From Aminobacter sp. J41 (lineage in GTDB: Bacteria > Pseudomonadota > Alphaproteobacteria > Rhizobiales > Rhizobiaceae), in the NCBI RefSeq assembly GCF_000526635.1, contig NZ_JAGL01000014.1:32137-96136 (forward strand): 64,000 bases of DNA. Reading direction: 5' to 3'. The notes beneath the pieces are model-generated. The model was not told where the DNA came from. It was given only the letters and a program-made list of their open reading frames with translations, and searched no databases. The translations under genes and the position numbers were made by a program. Shown in pieces: positions 15,490 through 24,210 of this stretch. Within the stretch, counting starts at the first letter, position 1, and every line of letters starts with the position of its first letter.

Positions 15490-16731
15490 ATGGCATCACA
15501 AATTCGCACTGAAACGGCAATCATCGGCGCCGGCATCGTCGGCCTGTCCTGCGCCCTCCGCCTTGCCGAGGCAGGCCACGACGTCACGATGATCGACCCG
15601 GCCGCGCCCGGCTCCGGCGCGTCCTACGGCAACGCATCGTCGATTTCGCCGCATGCCATCGGCCCGGTGGGTTCGCCCGCGGTGCTGAAGAACCTGCCGA
15701 ACCTGCTCTTCAATCGCGAGAGCCCGCTGTCGATCCGGCTGCCCTACCTGCCGCTGCTGGCGCCCTGGCTGCTGCGCTTTACCGCCCAGTGCCTGCCGCA
15801 GGCCTATGAGCGCAATCTGCGCGCGATGGCCGAGCTGCAGACCCAGTCGAAGGCGGCCTGGTACGACCTGGCCGAGCGAGCGCCGCTGCGCGACCTCTTC
15901 ATCGAGCGCGGCGTTCTTTATGCTTATGCCAACCAGGCAGCGTTCAGCGCCGCGCAAAAGGACGTCGCCCTGCGCCGCAGCTATGGCATCGAACAGAACG
16001 TGCTGACCCCGACGGAAGTGAAGGAGCTGGAGCCGAACCTTCCGGCCTGCGCCGGCGCCGTGCATCACGCAGGCAGCATCCATCTGAGCGATCCGGGCCT
16101 CGCCACCCAGCGCCTTGCGATTGCCGCCACCGAGCGCGGCGCGCGGCTCTTGACCGCCCGCGTCGACGGGCTTGTCCGCGAGAAGGACGGCGTTCGCCTT
16201 CACGCGCAGGACACCGTGATTCACGCCCGCCGCGTCATCATTGCCGCCGGCGCGCATTCGGCGGCGCTGGCGCGCCAGGCCGGAGATCGCATCCCGCTCG
16301 TTGCCCATCGCGGCTACCATGTCGAGTTCGACATGGAGGAGCTGCCAATCTCGCGCCCCGTCCACCGCACCCATCTCGGCTACTACATGACGCCGCTGGA
16401 AGGGCGGCTGCGCGCAGCGGGCACCGTCGAGCTTGCCTCGAACGAGGCCCCGCCATCGCAGCACCGCTTTGACCAGATCGAGCGCGGCACCCGCGAGACC
16501 TTTCCCGGCCTGCCGCCGGTTTCGCGGCGGTGGATGGGCCTGCGCCCGGCGCTGCCGGATTCGCTGCCGGTCATCGGCCCGTCGAGCGGCGGCGCCGACG
16601 TCATCTACGCCTTCGGCCACGGCCATGTCGGCATGACGCTCGGGCCAATCACGGCCCAGCTCATCATGGGGCTCATCCAGGGCAATACGGAGCCGGAAGT
16701 CCTGCGCCACTTCAGGCCCACTCGCTTCTAA
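15490..16731 (+). CDS. FAD-dependent amino-acid oxidoreductase (DadA/DAO family)
   Basis: This 413-aa flavoprotein of the D-amino-acid dehydrogenase/glycine-oxidase family has the FAD dinucleotide motif IIGAGIVGLSCALRLAEAGHDV near residue 10. Also seen are GSGASYGNASSISPHAIGPVGSP (DadA-like, after the FAD site), VIIAAGAHSAAL, and the C-terminal RPALPDSLPVIGPSS...GHGHVGMTLGP block. It should oxidise a D-amino acid or N-substituted glycine to a 2-oxo acid at the membrane or in the cytosol. A nearby dehydratase-like gene and the TRAP importer suggest an amino- or hydroxy-acid pathway; the substrate is unknown. Confidence 0.9.
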   Translation: MASQIRTETAIIGAGIVGLSCALRLAEAGHDVTMIDPAAPGSGASYGNASSISPHAIGPVGSPAVLKNLPNLLFNRESPLSIRLPYLPLLAPWLLRFTAQCLPQAYERNLRAMAELQTQSKAAWYDLAERAPLRDLFIERGVLYAYANQAAFSAAQKDVALRRSYGIEQNVLTPTEVKELEPNLPACAGAVHHAGSIHLSDPGLATQRLAIAATERGARLLTARVDGLVREKDGVRLHAQDTVIHARRVIIAAGAHSAALARQAGDRIPLVAHRGYHVEFDMEELPISRPVHRTHLGYYMTPLEGRLRAAGTVELASNEAPPSQHRFDQIERGTRETFPGLPPVSRRWMGLRPALPDSLPVIGPSSGGADVIYAFGHGHVGMTLGPITAQLIMGLIQGNTEPEVLRHFRPTRF

Positions 16732-16746
16732 CCCGCCGGAGAACAG

Positions 16747-16775
16747 CGCCGCCGACGCATGAGGCTGCGGCGGCG
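16747..16775. terminator. Hairpin between convergent genes, likely bidirectional terminator
   Basis: CGCCGCCG (16747-16754) pairs with CGGCGGCG (16768-16775) and is followed on the plus strand by TTTC. It lies in the 54-bp gap between the stops of the DadA-like gene and the convergent dehydratase gene. Confidence 0.6.
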
Positions 16776-16785
16776 TTTCAAGCCG

Positions 16786-17766
16786 TCATCGGCCTCCGCC
16801 TGCCGCCAGCGTTCTCGCGAAAAGCTCAGGGTCCACGTTGCCTCCGCTGGCAACGACGATGACGCTGTCGCCGGAGAGCTCTTGCCTGCGAAAGAGGGCG
16901 GCGGCGAGTGCGACGGCACCGCCGGGCTCGATCACCAGCTTGAGGTGGTTCGCGGCAAGCGCCATGGCCGCACGGACTTCGTCTTCCGTCACGGCAAAGC
17001 CTGTGCCGCACAGGCGCTTCATCACCGGGAAGGTGAGCTCGCCGGGCTTGGGTGTCACGATCGCGTCGCAGATGGTCGGCGCGTGGCCTTCGATGGCGAG
17101 GCGTTCGCCAGCTGCCAGCGAGCGTGCCGCGTCGTCATAATTTTGCGGCTCGCAAGTGTGGACGACGAAGCCCGGCGCCTTCTGCTCGAGCGCCAGCGCA
17201 ATGCCCGCGGTGAGCCCGCCGCCGCCGCACGGCACCAGTACGTCGCACGCAAAAATGCCTTCTTCGCGCGCCTGCTCGGCGATCTCGAGGCCGACTGTGC
17301 CCTGGCCCGAAATCACCTGCTCGTCGTCGAACGGGCGGATCAGCGTCAGCCCGCGCTCGCGCGACAGCTTTTCGCCGATCGCATCGCGATCCTCGGTGTA
17401 GCGGTCATAGGTCACGATCTCGGCGCCATAGGCCCTGGTGTTTTCGAGCTTCGGCAGCGGCGCATCGCTCGGCATGACGATGAGCGCCGGGATGCCGTGC
17501 ATCTTCGCCGCGAGCGCCACGCCCTGCGCGTGATTGCCGGAGGAAAAGGCGATCACGCCGCGCCGGCGCTGTTCCTCGGGAAGCGCGGAGATCGCCGACC
17601 AGCCGCCGCGGAACTTGAACGAACCGGTAAGCTGCAGGCACTCGGCCTTGACGTAGACGCGCCGTCCCGCGAGCGCGTCGAGCAGTGGCGCGCGCAACAG
17701 CGGCGTCCGCCGCGCCTTCCCGGCGAGCCTTCCCGCCGCTGCCTCAATCATCGAAAAATCAACCAT
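16786..17766 (-). CDS. PLP-dependent threonine/serine dehydratase-like protein
   Basis: This 326-aa fold-type II PLP enzyme, lacking a C-terminal ACT domain, is of catabolic type. The PLP lysine is K51 in TGSFKFRGG. The substrate-carboxylate loop is SSGNHAQG and the phosphate-binding loop is PCGGGGLTAG. It may deaminate Ser/Thr or 3-hydroxyaspartate to 2-oxo acids. ATG 17766 (MVDFSMIEAA) gives the normal family length; the same frame runs on upstream through non-coding sequence to 19149, which is an artefact of GC-rich DNA. Exact substrate is not determined. Confidence 0.9.
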   Translation of the reverse strand: MVDFSMIEAAAGRLAGKARRTPLLRAPLLDALAGRRVYVKAECLQLTGSFKFRGGWSAISALPEEQRRRGVIAFSSGNHAQGVALAAKMHGIPALIVMPSDAPLPKLENTRAYGAEIVTYDRYTEDRDAIGEKLSRERGLTLIRPFDDEQVISGQGTVGLEIAEQAREEGIFACDVLVPCGGGGLTAGIALALEQKAPGFVVHTCEPQNYDDAARSLAAGERLAIEGHAPTICDAIVTPKPGELTFPVMKRLCGTGFAVTEDEVRAAMALAANHLKLVIEPGGAVALAAALFRRQELSGDSVIVVASGGNVDPELFARTLAAGGGR

Positions 17767-18080
17767 TGTGGTTCCCCGGGTGCGACAGACCTGTTCATCT
17801 TTCGGGGGGACCTTACACGGTTTGGCGCGGGGCTGCTCCATCAACCCGGAGCCGGCCGGACGTTGCGCACAGCCCGAAAAGCGACAGGCGATGGCCGCTC
17901 GGCTGCATGTGCCTGCCTGGCATATATTAGTATCCACTTGTGGACTATGACGTGAGGGCAGGTGGCGGCTAGAAGCGCGGGGCTCAGGCAACGGGAGAGT
18001 GGGAATGGCATTAGCCTTTCCTGCTCGACCTGTCCTGCAGGAATGTCTGCCCCTGGAATCCTGTGCGGACTCTGCGCGCC
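17767..18080. other. 314-bp intergenic region with a 12-bp palindrome
   Basis: It lies between the dehydratase start and the stop of the ABC permease gene, so it should contain the dehydratase promoter. The perfect palindrome TCCACTTGTGGA (17933-17944), beside the AT-rich CATATATTAG, is the only operator-like feature seen. It is about 170 bp from the start codon; its role is a guess. Confidence 0.4.
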
Positions 18081-18785
18081 CTACCGCCCGCTGCGGATGC
18101 CCATTGCGCGGTTCATCCGCGCCTCGATCTTCACCGTGATGAACTGCAGCACGATCACCAGCACCACGTAGACCAGCGCCGCGAGCACATAGGCGTCTAG
18201 GTTGCGGAAGGTGGAGGAGGCGATCATCTGCGCGTTGCGCATCAACTCCGTCACGCCGATCACCGAGGCGAGCGACGTGCCCTTCAGGATGATGATGAAC
18301 TCGCTGCAGAGCGGCGGGAAGGCGATGCGAAAGGCCTGCGGCAGGATGATCCGGCGCATTGCTTTCGGATAGGTCATGCCGATCGAGCGCGCGGCCTCCA
18401 TCTGGTCGGCTGGCAGCGACAGGATCGAGGCGCGGATGATTTCCGCGACATAGGCGCCGGCATTGACGGCAAGTGCGAGCGTCGCGGCAATGAAGCGGTT
18501 GTCGAGCGGCGAGAACAGCGCGATCAGCGCCGGGCTCTCGCTCGCCATCGCCCAGGCCGGAATGCCGAAATAGACGATGTAGAGCAGCACCAGCGGCGGC
18601 ACCGCGCGGAACACCGCGACATAGGCGAGCGTCAGATATTTCAGCACCGGGTTCGACGACAGCCGGCCGATCGCGACGAGCACGCCGATCACCAGCGCCC
18701 CGGCCATGGCGGCGGCGGTCAGCCCGAGCCCGACGAGCGCGCCCTGCAGGTAGAGCGGCAGATACTGGATCGCGAACTCGATCAT
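18081..18785 (-). CDS. Polar amino-acid ABC transporter permease (HisM/GlnP family)
   Basis: This 234-aa inner-membrane protein of about five TM segments contains the EAA loop that contacts the ATPase (AARSIGMTYPKAMRRIILPQAFRIAFPPLCSEFIIILKGTSLASVIG). It overlaps the upstream ATPase gene by 4 nt. It is the last gene of hyuB-hyuA-binding protein-ATPase-permease. Only one permease gene is present, so a homodimeric channel is likely. Confidence 0.93.
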   Translation of the reverse strand: MIEFAIQYLPLYLQGALVGLGLTAAAMAGALVIGVLVAIGRLSSNPVLKYLTLAYVAVFRAVPPLVLLYIVYFGIPAWAMASESPALIALFSPLDNRFIAATLALAVNAGAYVAEIIRASILSLPADQMEAARSIGMTYPKAMRRIILPQAFRIAFPPLCSEFIIILKGTSLASVIGVTELMRNAQMIASSTFRNLDAYVLAALVYVVLVIVLQFITVKIEARMNRAMGIRSGR

Positions 18786-19564
18786 TTGCCGAGGCTCGCT
18801 TCCAGAAACGCCGCAATGCGCGGGGAGGGGGGAGCGGTGAAAAACTGTTCGGTCGGAAGGTCGGCGTGGATGCGCCCGCCCTCCATGAAGACGATGCGGT
18901 CGGCCGCCTCGCGCGCAAAACGCAGCTCATGGGTGACCACCACCATCGTCCGGTCCTCGTCGGCAAGCTTTCGCATGACGGCAAGCACCTCCCCGACGAG
19001 CTCGGGATCGAGCGCCGAGGTGGCCTCATCGAACAGGAGCAGGATCGGCTCCATGCACAATGCGCGCGCGATGCCGACGCGCTGCTGCTGGCCGCCGGAA
19101 AGCTCGGCCGGATAGCAGCTGGCCTTGTCCGCAAGGCCGACGGATTCAAGAACGCGCAGCGCCAGCTCTTCAGCGGCGCCGCGCGTTCGGGCGAGAACCT
19201 GCACCTGGCCCTCGGTCAGGTTCTCTATTACGGTTTTGTGGGGAAAGAGGGCAAAGCGCTGGAACACCATGCCGATGCGCTGGCGCATCCGGGAAAGCTC
19301 GCGGTCGGACTGCATCTTCCGCCCGGAGGGTGCCTCGCGATAGCCGATCAGTTCCCCATCGACCCGGACCTCGCCCCGGTCGTACGGGACGAGGAAATTG
19401 ATGCAGCGAAGAAGGGTCGTCTTGCCCGAGCCGCTCGGCCCGACGACGGCGACGGTCTCGCCACGGCGGACGGTGAGGCTGATGCCGGACAGCACCTCAT
19501 TGGCGCCGAAGGACTTGTGAAGCCCGGCGATCTGAAGAACGGGTATGCCATCCGTCTCGGCCAA
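18782..19564 (-). CDS. Polar amino-acid ABC transporter ATPase (GlnQ/HisP family)
   Basis: This 260-aa ATPase has Walker A GPSGSGKTTLL, ABC signature [15 protein letters not shown], Walker B LLLFDEATSALDPE and switch His in VVTHELRFA. It energises the neighbouring permease. It overlaps the permease gene by 4 nt and starts 28 bp after the binding-protein stop. Confidence 0.95.
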   Translation of the reverse strand: MAETDGIPVLQIAGLHKSFGANEVLSGISLTVRRGETVAVVGPSGSGKTTLLRCINFLVPYDRGEVRVDGELIGYREAPSGRKMQSDRELSRMRQRIGMVFQRFALFPHKTVIENLTEGQVQVLARTRGAAEELALRVLESVGLADKASCYPAELSGGQQQRVGIARALCMEPILLLFDEATSALDPELVGEVLAVMRKLADEDRTMVVVTHELRFAREAADRIVFMEGGRIHADLPTEQFFTAPPSPRIAAFLEASLGK

Positions 19565-19591
19565 TGAGGGACCCTTCCTGCCGGTCCCGTC

Positions 19592-20374
19592 TTACTGCGG
19601 GATCGCGCTGGCGTTGCCGAACCACTTGACGGCAATCGCATTCAGCGTGCCGTCGGCCTTCATGGCGGCGATCGCCTCGTTGATCTGCTTGAGGCCCTCG
19701 GTGTCTGCCTGGCGCAGCGCGACGCCGTTGAGCTTCACGTCCTCGGTCAGCGGCTTCTCGACCACTTCGAGCTTGCCGGCGAACTGGTTGGCGGCAATGT
19801 ACTGGCCGTTGACGCTTTCGACCACGACCACGTCGATGCGGCCGAGCATCAGATCGTTGTAGGCATCGACGACGGTGTTGTAGGTGGCAACGTTGGCGCC
19901 CTCGACGCCCTCGACCACGGTCGCGGCGGAGGTGGCTCCCTGAACGCCGACGCGGAGCGTCTTCAGGTCGTCAAGCGTGACGTCCTTCTTCTCGGCGCCG
20001 GCCTTCACGACCGCCATGATCGTCTGCTGCATGATCGGATCGGAGAAGGCGACGACCTTCTTGCGCTCGTCGGTGATCACCATGTTGGTGACGGCGTCGA
20101 TCTTCTTTGCCTGCAGCGCCGGGATGATGCCGTCCCAGGCCATGCCCTCGTACTTGACCGGGATGTCGAGGTGCTTGCCGAGCTCCTCGACGAAGTCGAC
20201 GTCGAAGCCGACCAGCTTGCCGCTCTCGTCCTGGAACGAGATCGGGCGGAAATGCGGGTCGGCGCCGGCGGTGAAAGACGTGAACTTTTCCTGCGCGTGC
20301 GCCGGCGCGGCCATTGCGGCGGCGATCAGGCAGGCGCCGGCAAGTCCGGCCAGTTTACGAAGTACCGAGTTCAT
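19592..20374 (-). CDS. Amino-acid ABC transporter substrate-binding protein
   Basis: This 260-aa periplasmic receptor of family 3 has a signal peptide (MNSVLRKLAGLAGACLIAAAMAAPAHA). The mature domain shows RPISFQDESGKLVGFDVDFVEELGKHL, WDGIIPALQAKKIDAV and the hinge region LRVGVQGATSA. ATG 20374 has GGGAACGAAAGAC upstream; ATG 20389 is an alternative. Its start overlaps the 3' end of hyuA, so uptake and hyuAB are one transcriptional unit. The ligand is therefore probably a cyclic amide such as 5-oxoproline or a hydantoin, or the derived amino acid (inference). Confidence 0.92.
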   Translation of the reverse strand: MNSVLRKLAGLAGACLIAAAMAAPAHAQEKFTSFTAGADPHFRPISFQDESGKLVGFDVDFVEELGKHLDIPVKYEGMAWDGIIPALQAKKIDAVTNMVITDERKKVVAFSDPIMQQTIMAVVKAGAEKKDVTLDDLKTLRVGVQGATSAATVVEGVEGANVATYNTVVDAYNDLMLGRIDVVVVESVNGQYIAANQFAGKLEVVEKPLTEDVKLNGVALRQADTEGLKQINEAIAAMKADGTLNAIAVKWFGNASAIPQ

Positions 20375-22448
20375 GTCTTTCGTTCCCATTGATAGTGTTG
20401 TGCACCGGCGCGGCCAGCGTGACCATGATGGCCCGCGAGCCTGCCAGAACCTCGATTTCGTCGGCCGGCCCCACCACCGTTACCGAGTCGAACTGTTCGA
20501 TGACCAGCGGCCCGGTCGCCTTCCAGCCGGACGGAAGATCCTCACGGCTGTAGACCGGGCATTCGGTCTCATTGTGTTCATCCAGCCATATTTTTCGCGT
20601 CGCGACCGGACGCGGCTCACTGTTCGACGCAGCTTCCTTAAGGGAAGCGAATTCAGCGCGTTGGCGGCTGATCTTGAGGCGCAGATTGACGAGTTCGACG
20701 GGCGCCGTGTCGGAGGCATGGCCGTAGCGCTTGCGGTGCTCGGCAATGAAGCGCAGGCGGGCGTCCTCGAGACCTGCAAGGTCGGCGCGGCCAAGCGGCA
20801 CGGTGATCGTGTGCGACTGGCCGACATAGCGAAGATCGACCTGCCAGCGCGAGGCAAGTTCATCTTCGGCAAAGCCATCGGCGACGATGCGCCCGATGAG
20901 CTGGCCGGAGAGCTCGCCGGTAATGCCCGCGAATTCGTCGGCGGGGATCGTGCCGATCTGCTTCAGCCAGGTGCGCTGGGCGTCATAGGCGATGTCGACG
21001 CTGGCGATGCCATGCGCGGAGAAGACGCCGCAATAATAGGGGACCAGCACCTGCGGGATCGACAGCGCGCGGGCGACATCCAGCGCATGCAGCGCGCCGG
21101 CGCCGCCGAAGGCGACGAGCAGCATCTTTCTCGGGTCATCGCCGCGCTCGGTCGAGATCGCGCGCACGGCGCGAACTATATTGGCGGCGGTGACGCGCAG
21201 CACGCCGTGGGCGGCGCGCTGCCAGTTGGTGCCGAGCGGCCCGGCGAGTTCCTTCTCGATCGCGGCAATCGCGGCGGCGCGGTCGAGCGGAAATTGCCCG
21301 CCCAGCATGCTGCGCTCGCCGATGCGGCCAAGCGCGATGTGCGCGTCGGACACGGTCGGCTGCGTGCCGCCATTGCCATAGGCGACGGGACCGGGCTCCG
21401 AGCCTGCGCTGCGCGGGCCGACCTTGAGCAGACCGGTGGCATCGATATGCGCGATCGAGCCGCCGCCAGCACCGATCGTCTCAATCTCGGCAGAGGCAAT
21501 CGCTACCGGATAGCCGCCGATGACGCGCTCGTCGGTGACGGTGATCTCGCAGTCGTGCAGCACGGCGAGATCCGAGCTGGTGCCGCCGACGTCGAGCGTC
21601 AGTACCGACTTGAAGCCGTGCTCAAGCGCGAGCTCGCGCGTGCCGACGACGCCGCCAGCCGGGCCGGACATGGCGCACTTGATCGGGAAACGGCCGGCTT
21701 CCTCGAAGGTCAGGCAGCCTCCGGCCGAACCCATGATATAGGTTTTTGCGATGCCGCCGTCATTGACCTGCTTCAGGCCATCGAGGAAGCGGGACATCAC
21801 CGGAATGGAAGCGGCGTTGAGCGCCGTCGCCGCGGTGCGCTCGTATTCGCGGAAGACGGGCAGAACTTCCGAGGAGATCGACACCGGCACGCCAAGGCTT
21901 TCGAGGCGCTCGCGCGCGGCCTTTTCATGGGCGGCGTCGACATAGGAATAGAGGAAGCTGACCGCGACCGCCTCGACGTTCTCGGCGCGCAACGTTTCCA
22001 CCACGCGGTCGACCGCCTCGATGTCGAGCGGCTTCAGCACCTCGCCGGTGTGGTCGAGACGCTCGGGAATGTCGAAGCGCAGATTGCGCGGCGAGACGAC
22101 CGGCGCGCGGCGCTTGTGCAGGTCATAGGAGGAGGGGCGCGTCATGCGCGCGATTTCCAGCACGTCGCGGAAACCTTCGGTGGTCAGCACCGCGGTGCGC
22201 GCGAGCTGGCCCTCGAGCAGGGCGTTGGTGACGACGGTGGTGCCGACGACCAGCGACTGGATGTCGGAGAGCGTTGCGCCCATTTCGCCGGCGAGCGAGC
22301 GGAGAGCCGCGAAGATGTCCTCGCCCTGGCGGCCCTTGCGGTGCAGCACCTTGGAGATGCGGGTTTCGCCCGAAACGGGATTGGCGAGCACGATGTCGAT
22401 GAAGGTGCCGCCGACGTCGGCTGCTGCGAGAAGGTGTGCCATGCTCAC
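20355..22448 (-). CDS. hyuA: Hydantoinase/oxoprolinase subunit A
   Basis: This 697-aa protein of the HyuA/5-oxoprolinase N-terminal type has an actin-like ATPase fold, with the ATP loop ADVGGTFIDIVL near the start, VVGTTVVTNALLEG and LTLDVGGTSSDLAVL. It uses ATP to activate a lactam or imide carbonyl for ring opening with HyuB. It overlaps hyuB by 4 nt and the binding-protein gene at its end. Substrate candidates are 5-oxoproline, N-methylhydantoin and related cyclic amides; the adjacent amino-acid importer suggests an amino-acid-derived ring. A second, different hyuAB pair is at 56449-60200. Confidence 0.93.
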   Translation of the reverse strand: MSMAHLLAAADVGGTFIDIVLANPVSGETRISKVLHRKGRQGEDIFAALRSLAGEMGATLSDIQSLVVGTTVVTNALLEGQLARTAVLTTEGFRDVLEIARMTRPSSYDLHKRRAPVVSPRNLRFDIPERLDHTGEVLKPLDIEAVDRVVETLRAENVEAVAVSFLYSYVDAAHEKAARERLESLGVPVSISSEVLPVFREYERTAATALNAASIPVMSRFLDGLKQVNDGGIAKTYIMGSAGGCLTFEEAGRFPIKCAMSGPAGGVVGTRELALEHGFKSVLTLDVGGTSSDLAVLHDCEITVTDERVIGGYPVAIASAEIETIGAGGGSIAHIDATGLLKVGPRSAGSEPGPVAYGNGGTQPTVSDAHIALGRIGERSMLGGQFPLDRAAAIAAIEKELAGPLGTNWQRAAHGVLRVTAANIVRAVRAISTERGDDPRKMLLVAFGGAGALHALDVARALSIPQVLVPYYCGVFSAHGIASVDIAYDAQRTWLKQIGTIPADEFAGITGELSGQLIGRIVADGFAEDELASRWQVDLRYVGQSHTITVPLGRADLAGLEDARLRFIAEHRKRYGHASDTAPVELVNLRLKISRQRAEFASLKEAASNSEPRPVATRKIWLDEHNETECPVYSREDLPSGWKATGPLVIEQFDSVTVVGPADEIEVLAGSRAIMVTLAAPVHNTINGNERHELGTS

Positions 22449-24130
22449 GCCCTCCCGGCGGCCGCGCGCCGCATGCCATAGCCGAACAGTTCGTCCTCGG
22501 CCGTGAGGGCAGGGGAGCGTTCCGCCGCCTTGCCATAGCCGCCGCCGCCCGCCGTTTCGATGGTGACGAGCGAGTTGGCGTCGACCGAGGCTGCGGTAAA
22601 GCGCTTCACGTCCTGAACGCGGCCATCGGCGTGCTCAATGGTTGCGTGGGTCGGGCGGCCCGGCTCGCCGCCATAAAGGCCGCTCGGGCCGTTCGACGGC
22701 ATGCTGATCTGGAACGAGCAGCGCACGGGCGCGAGCATGCGGAAGGCGCGGCGCAGGCCGAAGCCGCCGCGGAATTTGCCATCGCCGGCCGAGCCCTCGA
22801 CCAGCTCATAACGTTCGATGCGTACGGGAAGGCTGGTTTCCAGCACCTCGACCGGCGTGTCGTGCAGGTTCGCGACCGGCGGGATCATGCCGCTTTCGCC
22901 ATCGGCCACGGCACTGGCGCCCGAGCCGCCGCCAAGCGCCTCACCATAGGCGAACAGCCGGTCCGTGCGCGGGTGAAAGCCGCCGAAGGAAAAGACGCCG
23001 CCGCCGCCGGTGCCAGCCAGCACCAGCTCCGGCACGATGTCGGCCAGCGCCGTCATCATCGCGTCAAAGGTGTGGTAGGAGACCTGCGTTGCCGCCGAGA
23101 TCGCGCAAGGATAGCGCGGATTGACGATGGTGCCTTCCGGCGCCACCACGTCGATCAGCCGGTAGAGGCCGGCATTGGCCGCAATTCCTTCCGCAATCGA
23201 GATGCGGACTGCCATGTAGACGCTGGCGAGCGTGTTGGAAAAGCACGAATTGAACGGGCTCGGCGTGTGGCCGCCGGTGCCGGTGAAGTCGACGACGAGG
23301 CGGTCGTCCTTCTTCGAGACGGCAACGCGGATCGGAATGCCCTCGCCGCCAAAATCGGCATGAGCGAGACCTTCCCAGACGCGCTCGGGCAGGGCTTCGA
23401 GCCGCTTGCGGAACGCCTTTTCGGAGAGGCCGATGATCTGCGCGATCGCGAAGTGGAGGTCGGTGGCGCTGTGCTTTTGCGCCATTTCGTCGATGCGGTT
23501 CTGCGCGACGGTGACGGAGGCGATCTGCGCGCCGAGGTCGGCGCGGCGCTCTTCCGGCAGGCGGGAATTGGCGCAGATGATGCGTTCGATGCCTGCATTG
23601 AGCACGCCGCGGTCGACCAGCTTCACCGGCGGAATGCGCAGGCCTTCCTGAAAGATCTCGGTGGCATCCGCCGGCATCGAGCGCGGCGCCATGCCGCCGA
23701 CGTCGGTGTGATGCGCCATCGAGGCGGCAAAGCCGACCAGTTCGCCGCCGACGAACAGCGGCCCCGCGACGATGAAGTCCGGCAGGTGGTTGGCGCCATG
23801 ATACGGATCGTTCGCCAGGAACACGTCGCCCGGCTGCATCTGTGCAACGTCGAACTCGCGCAGGATGTGCAGCATCGCCTCAGCCATGACGCCGAGATGG
23901 ATCGGAATGTGCTCGGCCTGCACCGCCATCTCGCCGTCGCGGCTGTAGAGGCAGCAGGAGCAGTCGCGCCGCTCCTTGATGTTGGGCGACTGGCTCGACC
24001 GGATCAGCCCCTCGGCCATTTCCTCGCAAACCGACTGCAGGCCGCTGCGGATCAATTCGATCTCGATAGCGTCCAGCGGGCTGGATGCTTCCTGCGCACG
24101 TGCTACAAGGTCGAGATCAGCGGTTCGCAT
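22445..24130 (-). CDS. hyuB: Hydantoinase/oxoprolinase subunit B
   Basis: This 561-aa protein of the HyuB family is the partner that completes ATP-dependent ring opening. Family features: SPNIKERRDCSCCLYSRDGEMAVQAEHIPIHLG, PGDVFLANDPYHGANHLPDF, and the C-terminal glycine-rich TAGGGGYG. Start ATG 24130 (MRTADLDLVAR) fits the family N-terminus better than the in-frame ATG at 24190. It is the first gene of the unit and is divergent from an IclR regulator. Confidence 0.92.
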   Translation of the reverse strand: MRTADLDLVARAQEASSPLDAIEIELIRSGLQSVCEEMAEGLIRSSQSPNIKERRDCSCCLYSRDGEMAVQAEHIPIHLGVMAEAMLHILREFDVAQMQPGDVFLANDPYHGANHLPDFIVAGPLFVGGELVGFAASMAHHTDVGGMAPRSMPADATEIFQEGLRIPPVKLVDRGVLNAGIERIICANSRLPEERRADLGAQIASVTVAQNRIDEMAQKHSATDLHFAIAQIIGLSEKAFRKRLEALPERVWEGLAHADFGGEGIPIRVAVSKKDDRLVVDFTGTGGHTPSPFNSCFSNTLASVYMAVRISIAEGIAANAGLYRLIDVVAPEGTIVNPRYPCAISAATQVSYHTFDAMMTALADIVPELVLAGTGGGGVFSFGGFHPRTDRLFAYGEALGGGSGASAVADGESGMIPPVANLHDTPVEVLETSLPVRIERYELVEGSAGDGKFRGGFGLRRAFRMLAPVRCSFQISMPSNGPSGLYGGEPGRPTHATIEHADGRVQDVKRFTAASVDANSLVTIETAGGGGYGKAAERSPALTAEDELFGYGMRRAAAGRA

Positions 24131-24133
24131 GGT

Positions 24134-24167
24134 TAGTGCTGGCTTCCGGAGGCTGTAACCAGCATTA
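24134..24167. promoter_or_regulatory. Dyad in hyuB-iclR divergent promoter region
   Basis: TAGTGCTGG and CCAGCATTA form an inverted repeat (arms 24134-24142 and 24159-24167, one mismatch). It lies immediately upstream of hyuB and about 45 bp from the regulator start. It is a candidate IclR-type operator controlling both directions. Confidence 0.45.
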
Positions 24168-24210
24168 GGCCCGCTGCGACGCCACTTCAATGCAGGAATG
24201 GTTCACATAT

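Noticed and set aside
16786..19149. 787-codon frame on the minus strand containing the dehydratase
   Set aside because: Only the last 326 codons are the dehydratase; the upstream part overlaps the ABC permease and ATPase genes in another frame.
19977..22481. 834-codon plus-strand open frame
   Set aside because: Antisense to the binding-protein and hyuA genes, whose motifs are unambiguous; no family features in the antisense translation.
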